Shown here: positions 43,079-55,929 of the stretch, piece after piece | Numbering within the stretch: position 1 is the stretch's first letter | How the letters are laid out: every line of letters starts with the position of its first letter | Source: Halobacterium litoreum | GTDB taxonomy: Archaea; Halobacteriota; Halobacteria; Halobacteriales; Halobacteriaceae | Direction of reading: 5' to 3' | Assembly: GCF_021233415.1 (NCBI RefSeq) | Contig: NZ_CP089466.1 | Span: 2,480,001 to 2,544,000 of the forward strand | Length of the DNA stretch: 64,000 nt | The notes under the pieces: model-generated | Told to the model about the DNA's origin: nothing | The model's database searches: none | Seen by the model: only the letters and a program-made list of their open reading frames with translations | Translations under genes and position numbers: made by a program

Positions 43079-45513
43079 GCATCGACTCCATCGACCCGGA
43101 CGACGTGGACGCCGCGGACATCCTCGGGTCCGCCATCGAGCGCCGCGAAGACCCCGCGCTGATTACGGGGAACGCGGAGTACACGGACGACATCGAGTTA
43201 CCGAACACCGCCCACGCCGCGATTCTGCGGAGCCAGTACGCCCACGCCACCATCGAGGACGTGGACACGAGCGACGCCGAGACGATGGACGGCGTGGTCG
43301 GCGTCTACACGCACGACGACCTCGCGCGCGACGACACGCCCGGCGACCTGCCGTTCTTGATTCCGGTGGCGTGGCAGCTCCCGAGCCTGAACGACGTCGA
43401 CCACCCGATGCTCGCGGACGGGCGAGTGCGCTACCAGGGCGACGCCATCGCCGTCGTGGTCGCCGACGAGCGCTACCTCGCGCACGACGCGCTCGACAAC
43501 ATCGACGTGGACTACGAGCGCCGTGACGCCGTGACGAACCCGAGCGACGCCCTCGCGGGGGACGCGCCACAACTCCACAGCGAGGGCGACCGGAACGTCG
43601 CCTTCGACTGGGAAATCGGCGACGAGGACAAGACCGACGACGCGTTCGCGGACGCCGACAACGTCGTCGAGTTCGAGGCCGACAACCAACTCCTGATTCC
43701 GAACGCGATGGAGCCGCGGGCGGCGGTCGCGGACTACAACCCAGGGACCGACGAGTTGGACGTGTTCATGACGACCCAGAACCCCCACGTCCACCGCCTC
43801 CTGATGTCCGGCGTGCTCGGGCATCCCGAGCACAAACTCCGCATCAAGGCGCCGGACGTGGGCGGCGGGTTCGGGTCGAAGATTCACCACTACGCCGACG
43901 AGGCGCTCGTGGCGTGGGCGGCGAAACACCTCGAACGCCCCGTGAAGTGGGTGGCGACGCGCTCGGAGACGTACCTCACGGACGCGCAGGGCCGCGGCCA
44001 CGAGACGACCGCCGAACTCGCGGTGAGCGACGACGGCGACATCGAGGGCTTTCGCGTGGACACGAAGGCGAACATGGGCGCGTACCTGTCGACGTTCGCG
44101 CCCGCCGTGCCGACGTGGCTGTACGGGACGCTGCTCTCCGGCCAGTACGACATACCGGCCATCCACGCGTCCGTGAAAGGCGCGTACACGAACGTCCCGC
44201 CGGTGGACGCCTACCGGGGCGCGGGCCGCCCGGAGGCCTCCTTCGTCGTGGAGCGAATCATGCACCTCGCGGCGAAACAGTTGGACATAGACCCCGTGGA
44301 GTTCCGGAAGCGGAACTTCGTCGCGGACGACGACTTCCCGTTCGAGACGGAGGTCGCCGTCGTCTACGACTCCGGCGAGTACGAGAAACCGATGGACGAG
44401 GCGCTGGAGATGGTCGGCTACGAGGACTTCCGTGAGCGCCAAGAACAGGCCCGCGAGGAGGGCCGGTACCTCGGCGTCGGGTTCTCGTGTTACATCGAGG
44501 CGTGTGGGCTCGCGCCCTCCGAGTTGGCGGGCCAACTCGGCGCGCAGGCCGGCCTCTGGGAGTCCAGTCTCGTGCGCTTCCACCCCTCCGGGACGGTGAC
44601 GGCGTTCTGTGGCACGTCCGGGCACGGGCAGGGCCACGGCACGACGTACGCCCAAATCGTCGCGAACGAACTCGGCATCCCCTACGACGACGTGGAGGTC
44701 GTGGAGGGCGACACCGACGAGATTCCCCACGGGATGGGGACCTACGGCTCCCGGTCGGCGGCGGTCGGCGGGAGTTCGCTCGTGAAGAGCGCCGAGAAGG
44801 TCGTCGAGAAGGGCAAGCAGATAGCCGCCCACCAACTCGAGGCCGACCCGGAGGACGTGGAGTTCGACGACGGCACGTACCGGGTGGCGGGCGCGCCCGA
44901 CCGCTCTATCGGCATCAAGGACGTGGCGGGGCAGGCGTACCTCGCCCACGACATGCCCGACGGCGAGGAACCGGGCCTGGAGGCCACGTCGTTCTACGAC
45001 CCGGACAACTTCGTGTTCCCGTTCGGGACGCACGTCGCCGTCGTGGAGGTCGACCCCGAGTCGGGCGAAATCGAGTTCGAGACGTACGTCGCCGTCGACG
45101 ACGTGGGGAACCAGATCAACCCGAAAATCGTGGAGGGCCAGATTCACGGCGGCGTCGCGCAGGGCGTCGGGCAGGCGCTCTACGAGGGCGCGGAGTACGA
45201 CGACAACGGCAACCTCGTGACCGGGTCGATGCAGGACTACGCCGTGCCGAAGGCCGAGCACATCCCCGAGATGGAGACGGGGTCGACGGTGACGCCGAGT
45301 CCGCACAACCCCCTCGGCGTGAAGGGCGTCGGAGAGGCGGGCACCATCGCCGCGCCCCAGGCAATCGTGAACGCCGTCTCGGACGCGCTCGACCCGTTCG
45401 GCGTGGACGGCGTGGAGATGCCGATGACCGCCGAGCGCGTCTGGCAGGCCGTGAACGAGCAGGCGTCCGCGGACGGTTCTGGTGACGCCGCCGAGAACGG
45501 GGGTGAGGAGTGA
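43075..45513 (+). CDS. coxL: Molybdopterin-binding large subunit, form II CoxL-like
   Basis: 812 aa. Xanthine dehydrogenase/CO dehydrogenase large subunit family: [20 protein letters not shown] start, [27 protein letters not shown] (near residue 380), and the end motif [21 protein letters not shown] with the catalytic Glu. The active-site loop reads AYRGAGR, the form II pattern, not AYxCSFR of true aerobic CO dehydrogenases, so CO oxidation should not be assumed; the substrate may be another aldehyde, purine or small organic. GTG start at 43075. Confidence 0.92.
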   Translation: MSIDSIDPDDVDAADILGSAIERREDPALITGNAEYTDDIELPNTAHAAILRSQYAHATIEDVDTSDAETMDGVVGVYTHDDLARDDTPGDLPFLIPVAWQLPSLNDVDHPMLADGRVRYQGDAIAVVVADERYLAHDALDNIDVDYERRDAVTNPSDALAGDAPQLHSEGDRNVAFDWEIGDEDKTDDAFADADNVVEFEADNQLLIPNAMEPRAAVADYNPGTDELDVFMTTQNPHVHRLLMSGVLGHPEHKLRIKAPDVGGGFGSKIHHYADEALVAWAAKHLERPVKWVATRSETYLTDAQGRGHETTAELAVSDDGDIEGFRVDTKANMGAYLSTFAPAVPTWLYGTLLSGQYDIPAIHASVKGAYTNVPPVDAYRGAGRPEASFVVERIMHLAAKQLDIDPVEFRKRNFVADDDFPFETEVAVVYDSGEYEKPMDEALEMVGYEDFRERQEQAREEGRYLGVGFSCYIEACGLAPSELAGQLGAQAGLWESSLVRFHPSGTVTAFCGTSGHGQGHGTTYAQIVANELGIPYDDVEVVEGDTDEIPHGMGTYGSRSAAVGGSSLVKSAEKVVEKGKQIAAHQLEADPEDVEFDDGTYRVAGAPDRSIGIKDVAGQAYLAHDMPDGEEPGLEATSFYDPDNFVFPFGTHVAVVEVDPESGEIEFETYVAVDDVGNQINPKIVEGQIHGGVAQGVGQALYEGAEYDDNGNLVTGSMQDYAVPKAEHIPEMETGSTVTPSPHNPLGVKGVGEAGTIAAPQAIVNAVSDALDPFGVDGVEMPMTAERVWQAVNEQASADGSGDAAENGGEE

Positions 45514-46403
45514 TGTTCCCCGACGAGTTCGAGTACGTCGAGGCCGAGTCCGCCGAGCACGCCGTCGAACTGCTGGACGAGCACGCGACCGAGGAGGTGG
45601 AACTGCTCGCCGGCGGGCACAGCCTCCTGCCCGCGATGAAGACCGGCCTGTCGAGTCCGGACGTGCTAATCGACCTCGGGAGCGTCGACGAACTCCGCGG
45701 CGTCTCCGCGGACGGCGACACCCTCTCGGTCGGCGCCACGACGCGGTACACCGACTTCCTCGACAGCGACGACGCCCACGAGCACGCGCCGGCGATGGCC
45801 GAAGCGGTCGCGCAGGTCGGCGACGTGCAGGTGCGAAATCGCGGGACGGTCGGCGGCAACCTCGCGCACGCCGACCCCGCCTCGGACCTGCCGGCGGCGG
45901 CGCTCACGTCGGACGCGACGCTCGTCGCGCTCGGGCCGGACGGGGAGCGCGAGATTCCCGTCGAGGAGTTCTTCTACGGGATGTACGCCACCGACCTCGC
46001 GCCCACGGAGATGCTCATCAGCGTCGAGATTCCGTCCGCGAGCGACGCGGTCGGCGCGTACGCGAAGAAGCCGAGTCCGTCCTCCGGGTACGCGATGATA
46101 GGCGTCTCAGCCCTGCTGGACGTAGACGGGAACACCGTCCGGGAGGCGCGCGTCGGCGCGAACGGCGCGGTCGGCCAGGGCGTCCTCCTCCCGTCCGTCG
46201 CGGACGCCATCGAGGGCGAGGCGCTCGACGAGGACAGCGTCGCGGCGGCCGCCGAGCACGCCACCGAGGACGTCGACGAGGCGATGCTGATGGACGACAT
46301 CCAGGCCTCCGGAGAGTTCCGCGCCCAACTCCTGGAGGTGTACGCGGAGCGCGCGCTGCTCGCGGCGATGGAGGAGGCGTCGGCGCCCGCGGCGGCCGAC
46401 TGA
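45513..46403 (+). CDS. coxM: FAD-binding medium subunit (CoxM)
   Basis: 296 aa. PCMH-type FAD domain: LAGGHSLLPAMKTGL near residue 32, then RNRGTVGGNLAHADPASDLPAAAL near 108, and a C-terminal CO-dehydrogenase flavoprotein domain. Passes electrons to the respiratory quinone pool. One-base overlap with coxL (TGATG). Confidence 0.94.
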   Translation: MFPDEFEYVEAESAEHAVELLDEHATEEVELLAGGHSLLPAMKTGLSSPDVLIDLGSVDELRGVSADGDTLSVGATTRYTDFLDSDDAHEHAPAMAEAVAQVGDVQVRNRGTVGGNLAHADPASDLPAAALTSDATLVALGPDGEREIPVEEFFYGMYATDLAPTEMLISVEIPSASDAVGAYAKKPSPSSGYAMIGVSALLDVDGNTVREARVGANGAVGQGVLLPSVADAIEGEALDEDSVAAAAEHATEDVDEAMLMDDIQASGEFRAQLLEVYAERALLAAMEEASAPAAAD

Positions 46404-46478
46404 CACGCCACGCGCCCCCGTCCACGGGGTGTGTGAGCAACGCCCATTTATTGACTCGCGCCCAACCACGAACGAGGA

Positions 46479-47402
46479 ATGACAGACGACCGCAGGACGG
46501 CGTTCGCGGACGCCACGGAGGCGGACGTGCGGGCGGCGTTCGACGCGCAGGACTACGTCGCCGACGACGACATCGTGACCACGGTGTCGCTCGCGCTCCG
46601 CCTCGGGAAGCCCCTGCTCGTGGAGGGCGAACCGGGCGCCGGGAAGACCGAACTCGCGAAGGTGCTCGCCGCCGGCTTCGGCACCGACCTCGTGCGCCTC
46701 CAGTGCTACGAGGGGCTCACGGCCGAGAGCGCGCTCTACGAGTGGAACTACACGAAACAACTGCTCGCGGTGCAGGCGGGCGACGGCGAGGACGGCGTGT
46801 TCACCGAGGAGTACCTGCTCGAACGACCGCTCCTCCGCGCGCTCCGCGGCGGCAGCGACGACAGCCCCCCGGTCCTGCTCATCGACGAGGTGGACCGCGC
46901 GGACGAGGAGTTCGAGGCGCTGTTGCTCGAAGTCCTGAGCGACTTCCAGGTCTCCGTCCCCGAACTCGGTACCGTCGCCGCCGAGACGCCGCCGGTGGTC
47001 GTCATCACGTCGAACCGCACGCGGGCGCTCAGCGACGCGCTGAAGCGTCGGTGCCTGTTCCTGCACGTCGAACCGCCGTCCTTCGAGAAGGAGCGCGCGA
47101 TTCTCGAACGCAAAGTCCCCGAGTTGGACGGCGCCGTCGCCGCCGAACTCTGCGGCGCGGCCGGCCGCCTGCGCGAGGAACCCCTGCGGAAGCCGCCGGG
47201 CGCCGCCGAGACCATCGACTGGGCGCGCGCGGTCGCCGCGCTCAGGGAGAACGGTGACGAACCGCTGTCTGCGAGTGAGGTCGAGCAGACCCTCGGGACG
47301 CTCCTGAAGGAGGTCGAGGACGTGGAGCGCGTGGACGACGACCTGCTCCGCGAACTGCTGGACGCGGCGACCGAGGCCCGCGAGGCGGCGACGGCGGAAT
47401 GA
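46479..47402 (+). CDS. coxD: MoxR-type AAA ATPase (CoxD)
   Basis: 307 aa. Walker A GEPGAGKTELAKVLA (near residue 49), Walker B VLLIDEVDRADEE, sensor ITSNRTRALSDALKRRC with the arginine finger region. CoxD-like chaperone needed to mature the molybdenum-copper or related cofactor site. Overlaps coxE by ATGA, and both follow coxM with a 75-bp gap in the same direction. Confidence 0.92.
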   Translation: MTDDRRTAFADATEADVRAAFDAQDYVADDDIVTTVSLALRLGKPLLVEGEPGAGKTELAKVLAAGFGTDLVRLQCYEGLTAESALYEWNYTKQLLAVQAGDGEDGVFTEEYLLERPLLRALRGGSDDSPPVLLIDEVDRADEEFEALLLEVLSDFQVSVPELGTVAAETPPVVVITSNRTRALSDALKRRCLFLHVEPPSFEKERAILERKVPELDGAVAAELCGAAGRLREEPLRKPPGAAETIDWARAVAALRENGDEPLSASEVEQTLGTLLKEVEDVERVDDDLLRELLDAATEAREAATAE

Positions 47403-48664
47403 CCGACGCGCCCGACGTCGTCGCGGCCCGCGATCACGTCCGGGACGAACTCGTGCGGTTCGCGCGCTCGCTCCGCCAGGCGGGCGTGGACGTGCCGGCG
47501 AACGCGCACACGACCGCAGCGCGAGCGCTCGTGGAACTCGGGTTCGGCGACGAGGACCGCGCTCGCGCCGGCCTCCGGGCGTGTCTCGTCACGGACGCCC
47601 GCGACGCGGAGACGTTCGACCGACTGTTCGCGGAGTTCTGGCGGCGGCTCACGGCGGGCCTCGGGCCGACGGGGCCGGCGGACCGACAGGAGGACGCCCC
47701 GGAGGGCGCGCTCGCTCCGATGGGCGACCCGGCCGACAGCGAGCGCGCAGACGTGGACACCGGCGAGGACGGCGCGAGCGACGAACAGGAGGTCGGCGTG
47801 CTGTCGGCGTCGCTCGGCGGCGTCGTGGCGGACGACGCCGAGGAGTCGGGCGACGACACGAGTCTCGGCCGGCAGAGCGCGACCGGCGTCCCCGAACCGA
47901 TTTCGGTGCCGCCCGTCGAATCCGGAGAGGCGTTCGACCGCGCGTTCGACGCGCTGACGGCGGCGGTCGGCGGTTTGCGGGGGCGGCGCTGGGCGGGCGG
48001 GGGCGACGAGCGCGCGGACGCCCGGCGCGCGCTCCGGTCGAGTTTCGGCACCGGCGGGACGGTGCTGTCGGTACCCCGTCGGGAGCGCACCCGGCCCGCC
48101 GTGCGCGCCGTCTTCCTCGTGGACGTGAGCCAGTCCGTCCTCGACACGGTCGACCGGGCGTTCCTCCTGCAGTTCCTGCGGCGCGCGCGCCGGGACTGGC
48201 GGGACGCCCGCGTGTTCTTCTTCGACGAGGCGCTGCGCGAGGTCTCCGGGGAACTCGACGCGCCGACCCACGCCGCCGTCGTCGAGGCGCTGGAGCGCGC
48301 GGAAGCCGAGTGGGGCGGCGGCACGCGCATCGGCGCGTCGCTCGCAGAACTGGACGCCGACGCCGTCGACCACCGGACGGTCGTGTTCGTCGTCAGCGAC
48401 GGCCTCGAAACGGGAGACGTGGACCGACTGGAGTCGGCGATTGCGGGCGTCTCGCGGCGCGCCGCGAGCGTGCTGTGGCTGAACCCCCTCGCCGCGTCGG
48501 CGAGTTACGAGCCGACCGCTCGCGGGATGGCGGCGGCGCTCCCGTTCGTGGACGGCCTGTTCGCGTTCGCGGACGCCGCCGACGTCGCGGAACTCGCGCG
48601 CCAACTCGACCGGCACGGCGCGGGCGGCAGAGTGGGCGTCGAGTACGACCCGCGGCGGGCGTGA
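47399..48664 (+). CDS. coxE: VWA-domain protein (CoxE)
   Basis: 421 aa. The C-terminal 220 residues are a von Willebrand A domain with MIDAS motif FLVDVSQSV (DxSxS) and later VVSDGLETGD. N-terminal part is helical, with an acidic linker around residues 100-165. Partner of CoxD in metal-centre maturation. Its stop abuts the convergent metX stop. Confidence 0.9.
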   Translation: MTDAPDVVAARDHVRDELVRFARSLRQAGVDVPANAHTTAARALVELGFGDEDRARAGLRACLVTDARDAETFDRLFAEFWRRLTAGLGPTGPADRQEDAPEGALAPMGDPADSERADVDTGEDGASDEQEVGVLSASLGGVVADDAEESGDDTSLGRQSATGVPEPISVPPVESGEAFDRAFDALTAAVGGLRGRRWAGGGDERADARRALRSSFGTGGTVLSVPRRERTRPAVRAVFLVDVSQSVLDTVDRAFLLQFLRRARRDWRDARVFFFDEALREVSGELDAPTHAAVVEALERAEAEWGGGTRIGASLAELDADAVDHRTVVFVVSDGLETGDVDRLESAIAGVSRRAASVLWLNPLAASASYEPTARGMAAALPFVDGLFAFADAADVAELARQLDRHGAGGRVGVEYDPRRA

Positions 48665-49852
48665 CTACCCCGAGAACAGGCTGTTGTGGACCGGCGCGTA
48701 CGACGACGGTTCCGTGTCCGACTCGGCGGTGTCGGTGACCGACCGGCCAGCGACGCCGTCCGCGAGGAAGTCCCGGAGCGGCGGGCCGACGGACTCGGGT
48801 TCGACGAGGAAGGCGTCGTGGCCGTGGTCGGAGTCGACGACGTGGTGGGCGACCGACGCGTCGCCCGCGCGGAACGACTCGGCGAGGTCCTCGCTCTGGT
48901 CGACGGTGAAGTGCCAGTCGCCGGTAAAGGAGAGCACGAGCGCGTCGCCGGGGAACGCGGCGAGCGCGGCGGCGTCGGAGTCGTAGCCGGCGGCGAGGTC
49001 GTAGTCGTCCATCGCGCGGACGAGGTAGAGGTAACTGTTCGCGTCGAAGCGCTCGACGAACTGGTCGGCCTGGTAGTCGAGGTACGACTCCACGTCGCGG
49101 TACGGGAAGAACGCGGCCGCCGGGTCCGAGGGGAACGCGTCCCCGCCCGCCTCGCGGCCCGCCGTCCGGCGCCCGAACTTCCGGCCGGCGGAGTCCTTCG
49201 AGAGGTACATCAAGTGGCCGAGTTGGCGGGCGAGCGCGAGGCCGCGGTCGGGGTGGCTGTCGCCGTAGTAGTCGCCACCGTTCCAGTCCGGGTCGGTGCG
49301 GATGGCGCGGCGCGCGACGGCGTTCAGGCCGAGACACTGCGCGTCGAGGCGGGGGGCGGCGGCGACGGCGGCGACGCGGCGCACGTCGTCGGGGAACCGG
49401 CGCGCCCAGTCGAGGGCGTTCATCCCGCCGACGCTCCCGCCGACGACGGCGTGCAGGCGTCCAACGCCGAGTTCGTCGAGGAGGCGGCGCTGGCTCCGCG
49501 TCCAGTCGCCGACCGTCACGGGCGGGAAGTCGGTGCCGTAGGGGTCGCCGTCCGGCCCCTCGGCCGACGGGCCGTCCGTGCCGTAACACGACCCGGGGAC
49601 GTTCGCGCAGACGACGAAGTAGTCGTTCGTGTCGATGGCTTTCCCCGGGCCAACGACGCTCCGCCACCAGCCGTGGCCCTGCCCCGCGACGCCGTCTGGA
49701 CTGTCGGCGACGTGCTGGCTCCCGGTGAGCGCGTGACAGACGAGGACCGCGTTCCGCCCGTCGAACTCGCCGTACGTCTCGTAGGCGACGGTGAGGTCCT
49801 CGACGGCCTGCCCGCTTTCGAACTCGAAGCGACCCAACTCGGCTGTCGGCAT
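48665..49852 (-). CDS. metX: Homoserine O-acetyltransferase MetX
   Basis: 395 aa. Alpha/beta hydrolase fold: [11 protein letters not shown], oxyanion region, [12 protein letters not shown] with the nucleophile Ser (near residue 143), late Asp (FTGDWHF) and His ([10 protein letters not shown]). Activates homoserine in methionine synthesis. Its ATG overlaps the metY stop (TGATG-like, one base), so metY-metX is one operon. A tail of about 30 residues ([16 protein letters not shown]) extends past the core. Confidence 0.94.
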   Translation of the reverse strand: MPTAELGRFEFESGQAVEDLTVAYETYGEFDGRNAVLVCHALTGSQHVADSPDGVAGQGHGWWRSVVGPGKAIDTNDYFVVCANVPGSCYGTDGPSAEGPDGDPYGTDFPPVTVGDWTRSQRRLLDELGVGRLHAVVGGSVGGMNALDWARRFPDDVRRVAAVAAAPRLDAQCLGLNAVARRAIRTDPDWNGGDYYGDSHPDRGLALARQLGHLMYLSKDSAGRKFGRRTAGREAGGDAFPSDPAAAFFPYRDVESYLDYQADQFVERFDANSYLYLVRAMDDYDLAAGYDSDAAALAAFPGDALVLSFTGDWHFTVDQSEDLAESFRAGDASVAHHVVDSDHGHDAFLVEPESVGPPLRDFLADGVAGRSVTDTAESDTEPSSYAPVHNSLFSG

Positions 49853-51165
49853 CAGTGGGCCTCCCGGAGCGCCCGGTCGAAGTCCGCGAGCACGTCCTCG
49901 GTCCCCTCGATGCCGACGGAGACGCGAACCATGTCGGGGCGCACGCCGGCGTCGCGCTGCTCGCTCTCGGAGAGTTGCGCGTGCGTGGTGCTCGCTGGGT
50001 GGACGACGAGCGTCTTCGCGTCCCCGACGTTCGCGAGGAACGACGCCAGTTCGACGCCCTCGCAGACCGCCTTCGCGGCGTCGAAGCCGCCCTCCGGGCC
50101 GAACGTCAGCATCCCGCCGAAGCCGCCGTCGAGGTACTCGCTGGCCGCGTCGTGGGTCGGGTGGTCGCCGAGGCCGGGGTAGGACACCCACGCCACGTCC
50201 GGGTGGTCGTCGAGGAAGTCGGCGAGCGCGGCGGCGTTCTCGCAGTGGCGGTCCACGCGGAGCGGGAGCGTCTGGATTCCCTGCAGCGTCTGCCACGCGT
50301 CGAAGGCGCTCTGCCCGGTGCCACACGAGCGCACCGCGCGCTGGCGGACGGCGGCTTCGAGCGCGCGGTCGCCGAAGCGCTCGGTGAAGTCGACGCCGAA
50401 CGCGGGGTTCTCGCCCGCGAGTTCGGGGAATTCGGCGTCCGGATGGTCCCACGGGAAGGTGCCGCCGTCCACGACGACGCCGCCGAGTGTGGTGCCGGCG
50501 CCGTGGAGCCACTTCGTCGTGGACGCCCACACCACGTCCGCGCCGTGCTCGATGGGGCGACAGAGGTGGGGCGTGGCGAACGTGTTGTCGACGACCAGCG
50601 GGACGGCGTGGTCGTGCGCGACCTCGGCGAGCGCGTCGAAGTCGGGCGTGACGAGTGAGGGGTTGGCGATGGTCTCGACGTGGACGAACGCGGTGTCGTC
50701 GTCGATGGCGTCGGCGACGGCGTCGGGGTCGAGGGCGTCGACGGTGCGCGTCTCGACGCCGCGCTTGCCCGCGGTGTGCGCGAAGTAGGAGGCGGTGCCG
50801 CCGTACATCTCCTCGCCTGCAACGATGTTTCGCCCCGCTTCGGCGAGCGTCGTGGTGATGGCGTCGATGGCGCCCATGCCGGCGTTCGTCGCGACGGCGC
50901 CGGTGCCGCCGTGGAGGCTGGCGAGCCGGTCTTCGAGCGCCGACGTGGTGGGGTTGGAGATGCGCGAGTAGACGTCGGCCTCGGAGTCGAGCGCGTACCG
51001 GGCGGCCGCCTCGTCGGCGTCCGGGAAGACGTACGACGTGGTCTGGTGAATCGGCGGGGCGCGCGCCCCGGTCTCGTCGGGGTCGTAGCCCGCGTGGACG
51101 CTCCGCGTCCGGCGGTCGTAGGCCTCGCCGTCCGGCGCGCCGTCCCCGTCGCTCGCGTCAGTCAT
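49852..51165 (-). CDS. metY: O-acetylhomoserine sulfhydrylase-type PLP enzyme (MetY)
   Basis: 437 aa. Cys/Met metabolism PLP family: [24 protein letters not shown] start, [31 protein letters not shown], and the PLP-Lys in [10 protein letters not shown] (near residue 212). Combines O-acetylhomoserine with sulfide to give homocysteine. First gene of the metY-metX operon, with an operator-like repeat between its TATA box and start. Confidence 0.94.
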   Translation of the reverse strand: MTDASDGDGAPDGEAYDRRTRSVHAGYDPDETGARAPPIHQTTSYVFPDADEAAARYALDSEADVYSRISNPTTSALEDRLASLHGGTGAVATNAGMGAIDAITTTLAEAGRNIVAGEEMYGGTASYFAHTAGKRGVETRTVDALDPDAVADAIDDDTAFVHVETIANPSLVTPDFDALAEVAHDHAVPLVVDNTFATPHLCRPIEHGADVVWASTTKWLHGAGTTLGGVVVDGGTFPWDHPDAEFPELAGENPAFGVDFTERFGDRALEAAVRQRAVRSCGTGQSAFDAWQTLQGIQTLPLRVDRHCENAAALADFLDDHPDVAWVSYPGLGDHPTHDAASEYLDGGFGGMLTFGPEGGFDAAKAVCEGVELASFLANVGDAKTLVVHPASTTHAQLSESEQRDAGVRPDMVRVSVGIEGTEDVLADFDRALREAH

Positions 51166-51195
51166 GTGCTATAGTTATAGAACTACTATAGAATA
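51166..51195 (-). promoter_or_regulatory. metY promoter with inverted repeat
   Basis: CTATAGT (51169-51175) and ACTATAG (51185-51191) form a perfect 7-bp inverted repeat with a 9-bp spacer, within 26 bp before the metY ATG. On the minus strand TATTCTATAG (51194-51185) lies about 25 nt upstream and is the likely TATA box, so a protein at the repeat would block initiation. Confidence 0.5.
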
Positions 51196-51363
51196 TGCGT
51201 AGCAGTTACGGCAACGCTTGCGGAATCGCGCCGCTTCCACCGCGTACTTGGCAGTTCGCTCCCACGACTCGGACATGGACTGCCGGAACCGACCGACCGG
51301 CCCGCGTCCGGAACCCCCGCGGTGGACGGTCGGCGCGCGAGCGAACGCCGGACGGAGGGCGCC

Positions 51364-52514
51364 GTGAGCGACGTCCGACGCGAACGCGCGTCCCTCGCCG
51401 GCGTCGTGTTCGCCGTGCTGTTCGCGCAAGTCCTCCTCTACCCCGGCGCCACCGACCTCGTCGCCGCGTTCGACGCCAGCGACCCCGAGACCGCCAGCCG
51501 GTGGTTCCTCGCCGCCGAATTCGGCGCGTTCGTCGCGTTCGCCGGCGTCTGGGGCGCGCTCAGCGACCGCGCCGGCCGCCGCGTCCCCTTCATCGCGATG
51601 GGCGCCGTCGCCGGCGGCGTCGGCTACGGCGCGCTCGCCGCCGCGAACGTCCGCCTCGCCGGCGCGCTCGTTCTCCGCGCCGCACAGGGCGCCGTCACCA
51701 TCGGCGCGTTCTCCCTCGCGATGACGATGCTGATGGACCTCTCGGACGACCACGGCAAGAACATGGGCGCCGCCGGCATCGCCATCGGCCTCGGCACCGC
51801 GCTCGGCGCGCCCGTCGGCGGCGAACTCACCGAAATCGCGCCCCGCCTCCCGCTCGTCGTCGGCGGCGCCGTCCTCGCGCTGGCGGGCGTCTTCGCGCTC
51901 CGCGTCCCCGACCGCGCGCCCGAGGGCCACGGCGACTCGCTGCGCGCCGGCCTCCGCGTCCTCTCGAATCGCCCGTCGCTGTCCGTCCCGTACGCGTTCG
52001 GGTTCATCGACCGGTTCACCGCCGGCTTCTTCGCGCTCGTCGGCACGCTGTACTTCCGACAGGAGTTCGGCCTCGACGCCGGCGCGACGGGGCTCACGCT
52101 CGCGTTGTTCTTCGCGCCGTTCGCGCTCCTCCAGTACCCCTTCGGCCGGCTCTCGGACCGCATCGGCCGCACGATACCCATCGCCGTCGGCTCCGCCACG
52201 TACGGCCTCGCCGTCGTCGGCGTCGGCTTCGCGCCCGCGCTCGGCCTCGCGCAGGGCGGCATGGTCGTCGTCGGCGTGCTCGGCGCGCTGATGGCGCCCG
52301 CCACGATGGCGCTCGTCACCGACATCGCGGGCGACGACGAGCGCGGCGTCGGCATGGCCGGCTTCAACGCCGCCGGGTCGCTGGGCTTCCTCGCCGGCAT
52401 CGTCGGCGGCGGCTGGGTCGCAGAAAGCTGGGGGTTCGAATCCGCGTTCCTCCTCGCCGGCGGCACGGAACTGCTGTTGGCCGCGCTCGCGCTCCCGGCG
52501 CTACTGCGCCTCGA

Positions 52515-52518
<4 letters not shown>
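51364..52518 (+). CDS. Major facilitator superfamily transporter
   Basis: 384 aa, twelve helices. MFS signature between helices 2 and 3 (GALSDRAGRRVPFIAMG) and repeated in the second half (GRLSDRIGRTIPIAVG). Drug/sugar-proton-type permease; substrate unknown. GTG 51364 (then SDVRRERASLAG) is chosen over GTG 51322. Its TAG interlocks with the stop of the convergent aminotransferase. Confidence 0.9.
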
Positions 52519-55922
<3,404 letters not shown>

Positions 55923-55929
55923 CGGCGGC

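Noticed and set aside
43075-45513. Naming coxL as an aerobic carbon monoxide dehydrogenase
   Set aside because: The active-site loop is AYRGAGR (form II), not the AYxCSFR of proven CO dehydrogenases.
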